The notes under the pieces are model-generated. The model saw only the letters and a list, made by a program, of their open reading frames with translations. It ran no database searches and was not told the DNA's origin. A stretch of DNA of 64,000 nucleotides. Origin: DASVHS01 sp035468985. Its GTDB lineage: Bacteria; Acidobacteriota; Thermoanaerobaculia; Gp7-AA8. Position numbers and translations under genes: made by a program. Shown here in pieces: positions 36,803-45,745 of this stretch (positions within the stretch are counted from its first letter, which is position 1; the number at the start of each line of letters is the position of its first letter). The DNA lies in assembly GCA_035468985.1 (NCBI GenBank), contig DATISF010000007.1, positions 76,636 through 140,635 on the forward strand, given 5' to 3'.

Positions 36803-37822
36803 TTACAAAGCTGTAGATCGTGGGCCCTCGTCCTCACGCCGGGCTTTCGCACTCCGGATCCAGCCCTTCCTGTGGAACCACAGCAGCAGCACGGCCGCGG
36901 TGGCCCCCATCAGTCCGATGGCGAAGGCATATCCGTGCAGCCAGTGCAGCTCGGGCATGTGCACGAAGTTCATCCCGTAGATGCCGGCGATCACGCCGAT
37001 CGGCAGCATGATCGAGGAGAAGATCGTCAGCACCTTCATGATCTCGTTCGTGCGGTTGGCCACGACCGAAAGGTAGGCCTCCATGGTGCTGGCCATCATG
37101 TCGCGCTCGACGTCGATCGTTTCGCTGACGCGGAACATGTGGTCGTAGACGTCGCGGAAATAGATGAGGTGCTCCTGCTGGATGAATTGGGCGTCGCCGC
37201 GGGAGATCTGGTTGAGCAGCTCGCGCTGCGGCATGGAGTGGCGGCGGAGCACGTTGATGTCGCGCTTGAGATGGAGCAGCTCGTCCAGCTGATGCGGCTG
37301 CGCGTTCCTGAAAATCGAGTCCTGCAGGTCGTCGACGCGCTCCTCGATCTTCACCAGCAGCGGAAAATGCGCATCGACCATCTGATCGACGATGTTGTAG
37401 AGGAGGAAATCGGTCCCGTTGCCGATCATCCGGCGATCGCTCGGCAGCCGCGTGGCAACGTCGTCCACCGCGCTCAGCGGATCGCGATGGACGGTGAAGA
37501 GAAAGCCTTTGCTGAGAAACGCGGCCAGCTTGTTGGTCTGCGAGCCGTGCCTGCTGATGTCGACGTCCACGGCGCGGAAGACGAAGAAGTCGTACGTGCC
37601 GAAGGGGTCGTATTTCGGGAGCGTGTTCGCCGACAGCGCGTCTTCAGCGGCCAGTTCGTGAAATCCGAAACGCTGCTCGAGCAGCGGCTCGAGCTCCTCG
37701 TGCCGCGGATCCTCGATGTCCACCCACATCCGCTCGCCGCTCTGCGCGCTCCATTCGTCGATGAGCTGCGCGCCGCCCTGCCGGAGCTCGTCGCCGCGGA
37801 GGATCGACACGCGGTATTTCAT
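36803..37822 (-). CDS. corA: Magnesium/cobalt transporter CorA
   Basis: 339-residue divalent-cation channel. A large cytoplasmic N-terminal domain (about 1-275, with long helices around LVKIEERVDDLQDSIFRN) is followed by two C-terminal membrane helices joined by the signature YGMNFVHMPEL. Start placed at ATG 37822 (MKYRVSILRG); the GTG nine nt upstream is alternative. A palindromic repeat fills the gap between this gene and ald. Confidence 0.93.
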   Translation of the reverse strand: MKYRVSILRGDELRQGGAQLIDEWSAQSGERMWVDIEDPRHEELEPLLEQRFGFHELAAEDALSANTLPKYDPFGTYDFFVFRAVDVDISRHGSQTNKLAAFLSKGFLFTVHRDPLSAVDDVATRLPSDRRMIGNGTDFLLYNIVDQMVDAHFPLLVKIEERVDDLQDSIFRNAQPHQLDELLHLKRDINVLRRHSMPQRELLNQISRGDAQFIQQEHLIYFRDVYDHMFRVSETIDVERDMMASTMEAYLSVVANRTNEIMKVLTIFSSIMLPIGVIAGIYGMNFVHMPELHWLHGYAFAIGLMGATAAVLLLWFHRKGWIRSAKARREDEGPRSTAL

Positions 37823-37829
37823 GACGTTC

Positions 37830-37908
37830 ACGTCATCCTGAGAGAAGCGAAGGATCTCACGTTACGCATCCCGAGATCCTTCGCCGTCTGCGCGGCTCAG
37901 GATGACGT
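37830..37908. repeat. Inverted repeat R1 of the CATCCTGAG family
   Basis: Perfect 13-bp arms ACGTCATCCTGAG (37830-37842) and CTCAGGATGACGT (37896-37908) bound an inner pair GAAGGATCTC / GAGATCCTTC. The right arm ends on the first base of the ald stop triplet. It is a shorter relative of the elements at 56.8-57.1 and 63.6-64.0 kb and lacks their outer ends. Confidence 0.85.
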
Positions 37909-39059
37909 CATTCGCTCCTGCGGCTCGCCGGGAGGGCCGCCGCACGATTCATCAGGTCCGACAGCGGCGTGAACTGCCGGTTCTGCGACTCCGCCACGGC
38001 CCGATACGTGATCTGACCATCGAGCACATTCACTCCCTCGGCCAGCCCGCTGTTTTCGCGGACGGCGCGCTCGAATCCGAGGTTCGCCAGGATCCGAGTG
38101 AACGGCAGCGTGGCGTTGGTGAGCGCGATCGTCGACGTGCGCGGCACGGCGCCGGGCATGTTCGCAACGCAGTAATGCGTGACGCCATCGACTTCGAACG
38201 TCGGATGCGAATGAGTCGTCGCATGGACGCCTTCGACGCAGCCGCCCTGATCGATGGCCACGTCGACGATGACCGAGCCCTTCTTCATCGTCTTCACCAT
38301 GTCGCGCGTGACCAGCTTCGGCGCGGCCGCGCCGGGAATCAGCACGCCGCCGACCAGGACGTCGGCGTGACGCACGGCTTCGGCGATGTGCGCCTTGTTC
38401 GAGGCCAGCGTCTGCACCCGGCCGCCGAACACGTCGTCGAGGTAGCGCAGGCGATCGAGATTGTTGTCGAGGATCGTGACGCGCGCGCCGAGGCCGATGG
38501 CCATCTTCGCGGCGTTGATGCCGACCACCCCGCCGCCGACGATCACCACATCGCCCGGCAGCACGCCCGGCACACCGCCGAGGAGGATGCCTCGTCCGCC
38601 GTTCGGCTTCTGCAGGTAGAACGCTCCGATGTGCACCGACATGCGTCCCGCAACCTCGGACATCGGAGTGAGCAGCGGCAGCGATCCACTGCGGCCGGTG
38701 ATGGTCTCGTAGGCGATACCTCTGGTCTTCTTCTTCAGCAGTGTGCTGGTCAGATCGGGAACGGGTGCGAGATGCAGGTAGGTGAAGAGGAGCTGGCCGT
38801 CCTTCATCCGCTTGAGATCGGCCTCGATGGGCTCCTTCACCTTCACGATCATGTCCGCGCCGCTGTAGACGCCGTCGGCATCCGCGAGGATCTGCGCGCC
38901 GGCGGCCTTGTACTCCTCGTCGGCGAAGCCGCTGCCGGCGCCGGCGCCCTTTTGAACGAGGACGTTGTGGCCGTCGGCAGTGAGATCGCGGACGCCGGAA
39001 GGCGTCATCCCAACGCGGAATTCGTTGTCTTTGATTTCAGTCGGTACGCCGATGCGCAT
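37908..39059 (-). CDS. ald: Alanine dehydrogenase
   Basis: 383-residue NAD-dependent L-alanine dehydrogenase (alanine to pyruvate plus ammonia). N-terminal MRIGVPTEIKDNEFRVGMTP; substrate Lys in VKVKEP and catalytic His in TYLHLAP; Rossmann motif VVIVGGGVVGINAAK (about 170); ADVLVGGVLIPGAAAPKLVT and VIVDVAIDQGGC are family blocks. Start ATG 39059. The C-terminal ASRRSE is encoded next to a palindromic repeat that overlaps the stop. Confidence 0.95.
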   Translation of the reverse strand: MRIGVPTEIKDNEFRVGMTPSGVRDLTADGHNVLVQKGAGAGSGFADEEYKAAGAQILADADGVYSGADMIVKVKEPIEADLKRMKDGQLLFTYLHLAPVPDLTSTLLKKKTRGIAYETITGRSGSLPLLTPMSEVAGRMSVHIGAFYLQKPNGGRGILLGGVPGVLPGDVVIVGGGVVGINAAKMAIGLGARVTILDNNLDRLRYLDDVFGGRVQTLASNKAHIAEAVRHADVLVGGVLIPGAAAPKLVTRDMVKTMKKGSVIVDVAIDQGGCVEGVHATTHSHPTFEVDGVTHYCVANMPGAVPRTSTIALTNATLPFTRILANLGFERAVRENSGLAEGVNVLDGQITYRAVAESQNRQFTPLSDLMNRAAALPASRRSE

Positions 39060-39106
39060 TGCGAATGTTCCCCCTTGTCAGCGGCGCGCATTCTAGTGCA
39101 AGGGGG

Positions 39107-39163
39107 CCTCACCCGGCCCTTCGGGCCACCCTCTCCCGCGGCGGGAGAGGGTGGGGGTGAGGG
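39107..39163. repeat. GC-rich palindromic repeat (CCTCACCC family)
   Basis: CCTCACCCGGCCC...CCTCTCCCGC followed by GCGGGAGAGGGTGGGGGTGAGG forms a nested hairpin. It ends on the base before the stop codon of the 39164-40849 protease gene, which suggests a 3'-end or terminator role, though no U-tract follows. Confidence 0.75.
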
Positions 39164-40849
39164 TCAGTGGTGGCTGGAGGGGCGGCGGCGCGTTGGCGTC
39201 GCCGGCGGTGTCGGCGGCAGGCCGAACAATCCCGGCGCGATGTACTTCGCGGCGGTGAGTGCATCGATGCGGCCGTAGCCGAAACGGATGTCATAGCCCT
39301 TCTCGCCGAGATCGTCGGCGGACAATTTCATTGCCAGCCGGATGTCCTGAGCTGTGGCGTCGGGCGCGAGCGACCATACCAGTGCGGCCGTGCCGACGAC
39401 GTGCGGCGTTGCCATCGACGTCCCGCTGAGGATCGCGTAATCGTCGGGCGTGTTGCTGGCCAGCGTTTGGTTCTTCCCGGCATCGGCAACGAGCTGGTCG
39501 CCGTCAGCTTTGTTCACGGCCAGGGCGACACCCCACGGATACGCTTTATCGTCATCGCTGATGCTGCAAGTGATGCCGTCGCAGACCGGCGGCCATAGCG
39601 TCCACGTGGGCATGTCATTGCGGTCGTCATTCGGAACGATGATCACGCCGGCGGCGCCTGCCTTGATCGCGTTCTGGACCTTGTCGTGGAACGTGAGTGT
39701 GCCGCGGCGGATGACGGCGATCTTGCCTTTGATGTCAACAGGGAAATCTTCCGGATTGCCGATGCCGCAGAACGCCGTCTGCCCCTTGACCTCGCCGTTC
39801 TGTGATCCCGTCAGCGCCCAGGCGCGGAGAGTGTTGGCGCCCGACACGACCGCCGTGTCGTGAGCCGATCCGACGATGACCGTCGACAGCACGCCCACGC
39901 CGGGAGCGGCGAAACCGACGCCCGGCCCGTAGCTGGAGAAGTCGGCGAGCTGGCTCTGGTCGTCGATGGCCGAGACGGCGATGACCTGATCGTAGGCGCC
40001 CGGATAGTCGAGCGTCTTCGTAGCGCGATTTCCGGCGGCGGCGCAGATGAGAATGCCCGCATCGATCGCGCGTGCAAACGTCTGGCGCTCCGCCTCCGAT
40101 GCCGCCGAGGCGCCGAGCGAGAGATTGACGATCCAGTTGCCGCCGATCTCCTTCTTCTTGTTGATCACCCAGTCCATGCCGGCGATGACCGATTCATCGG
40201 TCCCCTGGCCGGTGGACTGCAGGACCTTCACGCCCCAGAGGTGAACTTCGGGAGCGACGCCGACCACGCCGAAGTTGTTGTCGGCGGCGGTGATGATTCC
40301 GGAAACGTGCGTCCCATGAGCGTGATCGTCCATCGGGTCGTTTTTCTGCGTGAAGACGTTGTAGCCGCCCTGGTATTGATCCTTCAGCTCGGGATGGTGA
40401 TAGTCGATACCGGTGTCCACGACCGCGACGTTGACGGCGTTGCGATTTCCCTTCGTCACCGGCCAGACGTCGCGCGCGTGAACGAGATCGATGCCGTACC
40501 ACACCGTCTGAGCATTCGAATACCGCGAGTCCGTGACCGGCACGAACTTCGGCGCTCCGACATTCGCGGGATCACCATCGATGTATCGCGGGACGACCGC
40601 GGACACGTAGTTGACGTCGGCGGACTTTTTCAGCGCGGCGACTTCGGCATCGGTGAGGTCGGCCGCGACGAACGGCAGCGTCTTGAACGTGCGGACGGCG
40701 TGCGCCGCGAAGTCTTCCGGATCACGCAGCATCCGCAGGCCGGTCATCTCAACCGGGCGGCGAATCGAGATCAGATACCGCGTCTTCGTCTGCGCGACGA
40801 GCGGCGTGGCGGCGGCAAGCGTGATCAGAATGGCCAGGAGTTTCTTCAT
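39164..40849 (-). CDS. Secreted subtilisin-like protease (S8) with PA domain
   Basis: 561-residue exported serine protease. Signal peptide 1-19; I9-like propeptide about 24-95; S8 domain with Asp145 (VVDTGID), His178 (HGTHVSG), oxyanion Asn274 (AAGN) and Ser478 (GTSMATPHV). A protease-associated domain (about 340-450, GKIAVIRRGTLTFHDKVQNA) is inserted between His and Ser, as in C5a-peptidase and cucumisin-type enzymes. The C-terminus GLPPTPPATPTRRRPSSHH is a Pro/Arg/His tail. It follows another PA-domain protease gene (28-nt gap). Start ATG at 40849. Confidence 0.93.
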   Translation of the reverse strand: MKKLLAILITLAAATPLVAQTKTRYLISIRRPVEMTGLRMLRDPEDFAAHAVRTFKTLPFVAADLTDAEVAALKKSADVNYVSAVVPRYIDGDPANVGAPKFVPVTDSRYSNAQTVWYGIDLVHARDVWPVTKGNRNAVNVAVVDTGIDYHHPELKDQYQGGYNVFTQKNDPMDDHAHGTHVSGIITAADNNFGVVGVAPEVHLWGVKVLQSTGQGTDESVIAGMDWVINKKKEIGGNWIVNLSLGASAASEAERQTFARAIDAGILICAAAGNRATKTLDYPGAYDQVIAVSAIDDQSQLADFSSYGPGVGFAAPGVGVLSTVIVGSAHDTAVVSGANTLRAWALTGSQNGEVKGQTAFCGIGNPEDFPVDIKGKIAVIRRGTLTFHDKVQNAIKAGAAGVIIVPNDDRNDMPTWTLWPPVCDGITCSISDDDKAYPWGVALAVNKADGDQLVADAGKNQTLASNTPDDYAILSGTSMATPHVVGTAALVWSLAPDATAQDIRLAMKLSADDLGEKGYDIRFGYGRIDALTAAKYIAPGLFGLPPTPPATPTRRRPSSHH

Positions 40850-40876
40850 ATCCGGGTCGGGTCCTTTCGAACTACG

Positions 40877-42310
40877 TCAGTGTCCTCGCTTCAGAATCTT
40901 GCGACCGCTGGGCGGGCCGCTGTTCGGGAGCCGCGGCCAACCCATGTCGATGAGCTGGTTGATCGTGAGGTCGACCGTGTGCGGCAGGTCGTCGTTGATG
41001 GCGGGTTCCATCAGAAGGTTCGGGAACGCTGTCACATCCCAATGGAACACGGACGATCCCTGCGTCAGCGTGCACGGTGCGTACAGGCGCAGCATGCCGG
41101 TGCTGCTCGCTCCGGCCATGGTCGATGGATCGACGCGCAGCATCGCCCGAACGCCGGCGGTCAGCTGCTGCCGGATCGCCGCTCCGTCGTCGGCACTGAT
41201 GCTGATGATCGGGATGGTGATGGTCGCATCGTCGCCGGCCATTCCCGGAGGCAGGCAGGTGTCGCGCTTGTTGTCGACGATGACCACGCCGGTTGCTCCA
41301 GCCGCTTGGGCGTTTCTTGCTTTCGTCACGAACGTACATGTGCCGCGATCGACCAGAGCGATGTTTCCGGGGATGGCGCTCGCATTGGTATACGTGGTAC
41401 AGCCGTCAGTCGTCGTGGGTCCGTCGGTGTCCGCAGCGTCGGTGACGGCGACGATCGACCCGGTGAGCGCGGTTTTGCTGGCCGATGCCCCGAACGCAGC
41501 CGTGCCGATGTCGTAGTTGCGCGCGATCTCCGAAGGCGCGAGCACGGTGAGCGTGGTCACGCCGCCGAGGATCTCGTTCGCGCTCGTGAACGTCGACAAG
41601 CCGTCCCACACCAGCCGGCCGGTGTTCACCGCGGATGCTTTCCGCTGGGCCCCGGTCATCTGGTCCCAGTGAAGGCCGGTGCTGAGATCGACCGTATGCA
41701 GCTCGTGGATGCTCGGTCTCCCTTGCAGGTCCGAACCGCTGGAGAGGGACGTGGTCCCGGTGATGCCGAGACCGTGCGCCAGCTCATGCAGCAGCACGAC
41801 CGCCAGATCGACTTTGTCCCCGTGATTGCCGTCGAGGCCGTAGTACCACTTCAGCCCCGCGCACTGATCGGTATCGAGAAGGGAATTGAATTGCGCCTGG
41901 ACGTCGGCGGTGTCGGGACGGAGATCCTTTCCGGCGATGGCATTGGCCAGCGCGGATGGATACCAGACCTCCTGCTTCGGAGCGTTGTCGAAGTTCGCCA
42001 GGTACTCCATCGGCCCTGCCTGGCCGAGGATGTTGCAGGAGTCGGTGCCGCGGCTGATGGGAGCGAAGCTCGCCGAGACGACGATCTCCACCTTCGAGTC
42101 GATGAGCTTGCCCCAGACCTCCGCGGCGTACTTGAAGACATTGAGCCGCTGGTCGCCGAGAGTCGTTCCAGGGTTGCCTCCGACCGGATCGGCAGGAGTG
42201 GTCTCATTGAATCCCTTGCCCGGCGCGTCGGTGTTGACAATGGTGATCGTCGTTTTCGCCAGCAGCGACGGTGCGGCGAAGAGGAGAAGAAGAACGGCCA
42301 GTCGTTTCAT
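40877..42310 (-). CDS. Exported HExxH protein with PA domain, probable metalloprotease
   Basis: 477-residue protein with signal peptide (MKRLAVLLLLFAAPSLLA). Zinc motif HELAHGLGITG gives H175, E176 and H179; the position of the third metzincin His is Gly, so the third ligand is elsewhere. A PA domain spans about 300-400 (GNIALVDRGTCTFVTKARNAQAAGATGVVIV), and a closing segment SSVFHWDVTAFPNLLMEP...DLTINQLIDMGW recurs in related exported proteins. It ends GRKILKRGH, a basic tail. It begins two nt after the small gene 42313-42648, implying cotranscription. Confidence 0.82.
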   Translation of the reverse strand: MKRLAVLLLLFAAPSLLAKTTITIVNTDAPGKGFNETTPADPVGGNPGTTLGDQRLNVFKYAAEVWGKLIDSKVEIVVSASFAPISRGTDSCNILGQAGPMEYLANFDNAPKQEVWYPSALANAIAGKDLRPDTADVQAQFNSLLDTDQCAGLKWYYGLDGNHGDKVDLAVVLLHELAHGLGITGTTSLSSGSDLQGRPSIHELHTVDLSTGLHWDQMTGAQRKASAVNTGRLVWDGLSTFTSANEILGGVTTLTVLAPSEIARNYDIGTAAFGASASKTALTGSIVAVTDAADTDGPTTTDGCTTYTNASAIPGNIALVDRGTCTFVTKARNAQAAGATGVVIVDNKRDTCLPPGMAGDDATITIPIISISADDGAAIRQQLTAGVRAMLRVDPSTMAGASSTGMLRLYAPCTLTQGSSVFHWDVTAFPNLLMEPAINDDLPHTVDLTINQLIDMGWPRLPNSGPPSGRKILKRGH

Positions 42311-42312
42311 GG

Positions 42313-42648
42313 CTACTTCACCTGCGGCTTGTGAATGTCAGCCGGGTCCGGTTTCCGGAGGAAGTTTTCCGCAGCCTCGGCACTGCCGACGCAGCGCAGC
42401 AGGATCTTTCCGTCGTCGCCGACGCGCGCAAGCATCACGAGGTGCGTCGGTGCGGTGGCGACGAGCATCCCGTGCGGCATCGTGGTGACGATCGACGGCG
42501 TCTCGAACAGCGATGTGAGATCGACCGTCGCCGTCTGAGCAGCGGGCGCTGGTTTCGCGGCGGGTGTGCGTCCGGCGCCGCCGGCCGCGAATGCGGACGA
42601 CGCGATCGCCAGCGTCAGAATTCCGACGGCTGCTGCTCTGCTCGACAT
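42313..42648 (-). CDS. Small exported protein of the protease cluster, unknown function
   Basis: 111-residue protein with a signal peptide (MSSRAAAVGILTLAIASSAFA), a Pro/Ala linker (GRTPAAKPAPAAQTA), then a compact region TPSIVTTMPHGMLVATAPTHLVMLARVGDDGKILLRCVGSAEAAENFL. I do not recognise the family. Start at ATG 42648 with AGGGGG upstream; a TTG one codon earlier is possible. It is two nt from the metalloprotease gene; a role as inhibitor, chaperone or cofactor is only inference. Confidence 0.7.
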   Translation of the reverse strand: MSSRAAAVGILTLAIASSAFAAGGAGRTPAAKPAPAAQTATVDLTSLFETPSIVTTMPHGMLVATAPTHLVMLARVGDDGKILLRCVGSAEAAENFLRKPDPADIHKPQVK

Positions 42649-42671
42649 CAAAACCCCCTTTGGACGACGAC

Positions 42672-42693
42672 GCGCCCCGGTTGCCCGGGGCGC
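42672..42693 (-). terminator. GC-rich hairpin downstream of the second subtilase gene
   Basis: Stem GCGCCCCGG (42672-42680) and CCGGGGCGC (42685-42693) with loop TTGC lies 45 nt after the 42738-44390 stop. There is no U-tract, so termination would be weak; partial read-through into the next protease genes is plausible. Confidence 0.5.
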
Positions 42694-42737
42694 TGAAAGA
42701 CTGGGAGGCAGTTATTTTACGCGATTTGCTGGGTACG

Positions 42738-44390
42738 CTAGTGTCCCCGGACGGCGCGGCGCTTCGGGCCGGGCGTCGTTGTCGGCGGGATTCCGAATCT
42801 CGAAGGCGCCACGGCCTTCGCGGCGTTCAGAGCATCGATCAGCCCGTTGCCATATGCCGGATCGAATCCGGTCGGGCCGAGGTCGTCGGCATCGCGCTCG
42901 AGGAAGCTGGCAATCTGGGTTGCGGGCAGCAGCGGCGCGACTGACCACACCAGCGCCGCCACTCCCACCGCGTGCGGGGTGGCCATGGAGGTGCCGCTCA
43001 GCGACTCGTAATCGTCGGCTCGATCGGTGACGGTGATCTGGCCGCTCGCGTTCCCGAGAAGCGCCTGACCATCAGCCTGGGAAACGCCGATCGTTACCGG
43101 CCAGTTGAACGTCGTGGCCGTCGGATCGGCATCATTCTTCAGCGTCCACGTGATCGCGCTGGCCGGATCGTTGTTGTAGATGATGACCGCGGTGGCGCCG
43201 GCGCTGACGGCGTTGTGCGTCTTCTCGTTGAAGGTGATCTGTCCGCGCTGGATGATCGCGATTCGTCCCTTGACCGATGCCGGAAAGTCGCCTGCGCGTC
43301 CGAGGCCGCAGCTGACGAAGGGGCCGGTGACCGTTCCGCGCCCCGACAGCTCGATCTCCGCTCCGCTGATCGAGCCGGCGTTGCTCAGAACACCGGCAAC
43401 CGATCCTGTTCCGACGGGCACGGTGGAGAGGACGTTGACGCCCGGCGCCACGACCGCGAGCTCCGGCCCCTGGTTCGAGAATGACGCGACGCCTTTCGTC
43501 GAATCGATGGCGCCGATGGCCAGCACGCCGTCGTACGCGGCGGGATACCCGACCGCGGCGGGCAGAGTCGGCGTCGATTCATTTCCGGACGCCGCGCAGA
43601 TCAGGAGCCCGTTCGCCACGGCGTTGCCGAACGCGGTGCGCTCTGCGCCGCTGGGCAGCGACGAGCCGAGGGAGAAATTCAGGACCCAGTCTCCGCCCAG
43701 GGCGTTTTTCTTCGCCAGGACCCAGTCGAGCGCAGCGATGATCTTGTCGGTCGTGCCGCTTCCCTTCGCATCGAGAACCTTGACCGACCACAGCCGGACG
43801 TTCGGAGCGATGCCGACCACGCCGATGTCGTTGTCGGCCGCGGCGATCGTTCCGGCCACATGGGTGCCGTGACCGTTGTCGTCGACCGGGTTCTCCGATT
43901 TGTCGTACGTGTTGTAACCGCCGGCATACACGCCGGCGAGGTCGGGATGCGTCTTGTCGATGCCGGTGTCGACGACGACGACATTGATGCCTTCGCCGCG
44001 GGTGACCGGCCAGACTTCGCGCGCGCGCACCATGTCGACGCCGAACGGCACGACCTGGCCGAACGGATTGGCGACGTCGGCCTGCGACTCGATTGCGCCG
44101 AGCTCGAGCGCGTGTCGCTCGACCACGGGCTCGACGTAGTCGACTTCGACGGACCGTCGAAGCTTCGCCGCTTCGTCGCCGGTGAGCTCGGCAGCGAATC
44201 CGTGAATGACATGAAACGCCTGGATGTCACGTGCCTGCGGCGTGCCTTCGATCTCGCGCACCAGCGTCGTTGCGCGAGGAAGAGCCATGCTCGACCGCGT
44301 GGCGACGATGTATCGCTGCGTGGGCGCGGCGAAGAGGGTGGAGGCAAAAAGAAGGGCAAGGAAGAAGAACGTCGGGACGCTTCGTTTCAT
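42738..44390 (-). CDS. Secreted subtilisin-like protease (S8) with PA domain, second copy
   Basis: 550-residue exported serine protease. Start at ATG 44390 (MKRSVPTFFFLALLFASTLFA) gives a clean signal peptide; the longer frame adds 53 residues. Catalytic residues Asp141 (VVDTGIDKTHPD), His174 (NGHGTHVAG), Asn270 (AASGN) and Ser468 (SGTSMATPHAVG); PA domain about 345-445 (GRIAIIQRGQITFNEKTHNA). It resembles the 39164-40849 enzyme along its length, including the FGIPPT motif before the tail, and ends GPKRRAVRGH. Substrates unknown. Confidence 0.93.
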   Translation of the reverse strand: MKRSVPTFFFLALLFASTLFAAPTQRYIVATRSSMALPRATTLVREIEGTPQARDIQAFHVIHGFAAELTGDEAAKLRRSVEVDYVEPVVERHALELGAIESQADVANPFGQVVPFGVDMVRAREVWPVTRGEGINVVVVDTGIDKTHPDLAGVYAGGYNTYDKSENPVDDNGHGTHVAGTIAAADNDIGVVGIAPNVRLWSVKVLDAKGSGTTDKIIAALDWVLAKKNALGGDWVLNFSLGSSLPSGAERTAFGNAVANGLLICAASGNESTPTLPAAVGYPAAYDGVLAIGAIDSTKGVASFSNQGPELAVVAPGVNVLSTVPVGTGSVAGVLSNAGSISGAEIELSGRGTVTGPFVSCGLGRAGDFPASVKGRIAIIQRGQITFNEKTHNAVSAGATAVIIYNNDPASAITWTLKNDADPTATTFNWPVTIGVSQADGQALLGNASGQITVTDRADDYESLSGTSMATPHAVGVAALVWSVAPLLPATQIASFLERDADDLGPTGFDPAYGNGLIDALNAAKAVAPSRFGIPPTTTPGPKRRAVRGH

Positions 44391-44457
44391 CTCATTTTCC
44401 GGGCTGTTTTGGATTGCAAGGGTGAAGGTGGGCAAGGCCTGTGATATTCCTCGACGT

Positions 44458-44901
44458 ATGACGGACTGGAAGGCAAATCTGATTACAGACGATCGTGGTA
44501 TCGCGGACCTCATCCGATCCACGAAAACGATCGCCGTCCTCGGCATCAAGCCCGAGTCGCATGGCGATCAGGCGGCGCATTACGTGCCGGCGCACATGGC
44601 CGCGGCGGGGTACGAGATCGTCCCCGTCCCCGTGTACTACCCCGAGGTCACCGAGATTCTGGGCAAGAAGGTTTACCGGAAGCTCACCGACATCGGACGG
44701 CCGATCGACATGGTCGATGTGTTTCGTCGTCCGAACGACATCCCACAGCACGTTGACGACATCATCGCAGCGAAGCCGAAGAGCGTCTGGTTTCAGCTCG
44801 GCATCCGCAACGATGAAGCGGCGCGGCGTCTCGCCGAAGCGGGCATCAAGGTCGTGCAGGACCGATGTCTGATGGTCGAAGAGGGACGGCTCCCGCGATA
44901 A
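44458..44901 (+). CDS. CoA-binding domain protein (YccU-like)
   Basis: 147-residue soluble protein consisting of one CoA-binding Rossmann-like domain: TKTIAVLGIKPESHGDQAAHYVPAHMAAAGYEIVPV, then KVYRKLTDIGRPIDMVDVFRRP and WFQLGIRNDEAARRLAEAGIKVVQDRCLMVEE, a good match to the YccU/YneT family. Start at ATG 44458. Its end overlaps the start of the alpha/beta hydrolase gene by 37 nt. Role unknown. Confidence 0.85.
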   Translation: MTDWKANLITDDRGIADLIRSTKTIAVLGIKPESHGDQAAHYVPAHMAAAGYEIVPVPVYYPEVTEILGKKVYRKLTDIGRPIDMVDVFRRPNDIPQHVDDIIAAKPKSVWFQLGIRNDEAARRLAEAGIKVVQDRCLMVEEGRLPR

Positions 44902-45668
44902 CGCCGGCCTCGAGCGAAGTCCGTCTGCCGCCGTACCGTTTCTGGGAGACGCGGGCGGGCAGCGGCACGACGGTCGTTCTGATTCACGGGCTTGCCGGGT
45001 CGGCGGACTGGTGGCGGCACAATGTGGAGGCGCTCGCCGCCGAGCATCTCGTCGTGGCGATCGATCTCGTCGCATTCGGGCGCAACCGGCTGTTCGCGCG
45101 CCGCACCTCTCTGCCGCTTGCGTTCGCCGACCTCGCCGCGCTCCTCGGGCGATGGATCGAGTCGTCGTTCAGCGGGCCAGTGCATCTCGTCGGCAACTCG
45201 ATGGGCGGGCACATTGCGATCCACGTCGCGGCGCTCCGGCCGGATCTCCTGCACTCGCTGACGCTGGTGAATTCGAGCGGGATTCCGTTCGAGATTGCTC
45301 CGATGCAGCATCTCGAGAATCTGATCGTGCCGCGCGGTGCGCTGTCGTTCGCGACAATGCTGGCACGCGATGCGTTTCGCAGCGGGCCGACGGCGATCGC
45401 GCTGGCGTTCGCCCGGCTGCTGCGCGACGACGCGCGGCCAATGATCCGGGCCATCAAAGCTCCAACGTTGCTTCTGTGGGGCGAGCGCGATCCGCTCGTT
45501 CCGCTCTCGTACGGGCGCCAGCTTGCGGAGATGATCCCCGGCGCGCGGTTGATCATCGTGCCGAATGCCGGACACATCCCGATGTGGGAGAACCCGGAGG
45601 TGTTCAATCGGGAGCTGCTGGCGTTCTTGAGGAATGTGGAGATGGAGCACCGGCTTCGGGTCGGGTAG
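44865..45668 (+). CDS. Alpha/beta hydrolase
   Basis: 267-residue hydrolase with oxyanion loop VVLIHGLAGSADWW, nucleophile elbow VGNSMGGH, acid LLWGERDPLVP and His in VPNAGHIPMWENPE, a complete Ser-Asp-His triad. The compact cap and late HIPMWENPEVFNRELLAFL resemble meta-cleavage-product and haloperoxidase-like esterases. Substrate unknown. Start ATG 44865 lies inside the CoA-binding gene, suggesting coupling. Confidence 0.86.
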   Translation: MSDGRRGTAPAITPASSEVRLPPYRFWETRAGSGTTVVLIHGLAGSADWWRHNVEALAAEHLVVAIDLVAFGRNRLFARRTSLPLAFADLAALLGRWIESSFSGPVHLVGNSMGGHIAIHVAALRPDLLHSLTLVNSSGIPFEIAPMQHLENLIVPRGALSFATMLARDAFRSGPTAIALAFARLLRDDARPMIRAIKAPTLLLWGERDPLVPLSYGRQLAEMIPGARLIIVPNAGHIPMWENPEVFNRELLAFLRNVEMEHRLRVG

Positions 45669-45715
45669 CCGGCAGCTCTTCCGCCGCCAAACATCGAGTC
45701 AGCCCGGCGGAAAGC

Positions 45716-45739
45716 GGCACAGACAGGAGTGTCTGTGCC
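45716..45739. repeat. Hairpin between convergent genes
   Basis: Perfect 10-bp stem GGCACAGACA-GGAG-TGTCTGTGCC. It lies six nt after the minus-strand CnaB-type gene stop and about 50 nt after the hydrolase stop. It lacks a U-tract; probably a dispersed repeat that may also act in termination. Confidence 0.7.
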
Positions 45740-45745
45740 ACGCCG

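Noticed and set aside
39860..42334. 824-codon plus-strand reading frame over the protease genes
   Set aside because: Antisense to two well-supported exported proteins with catalytic motifs; no recognisable domain.
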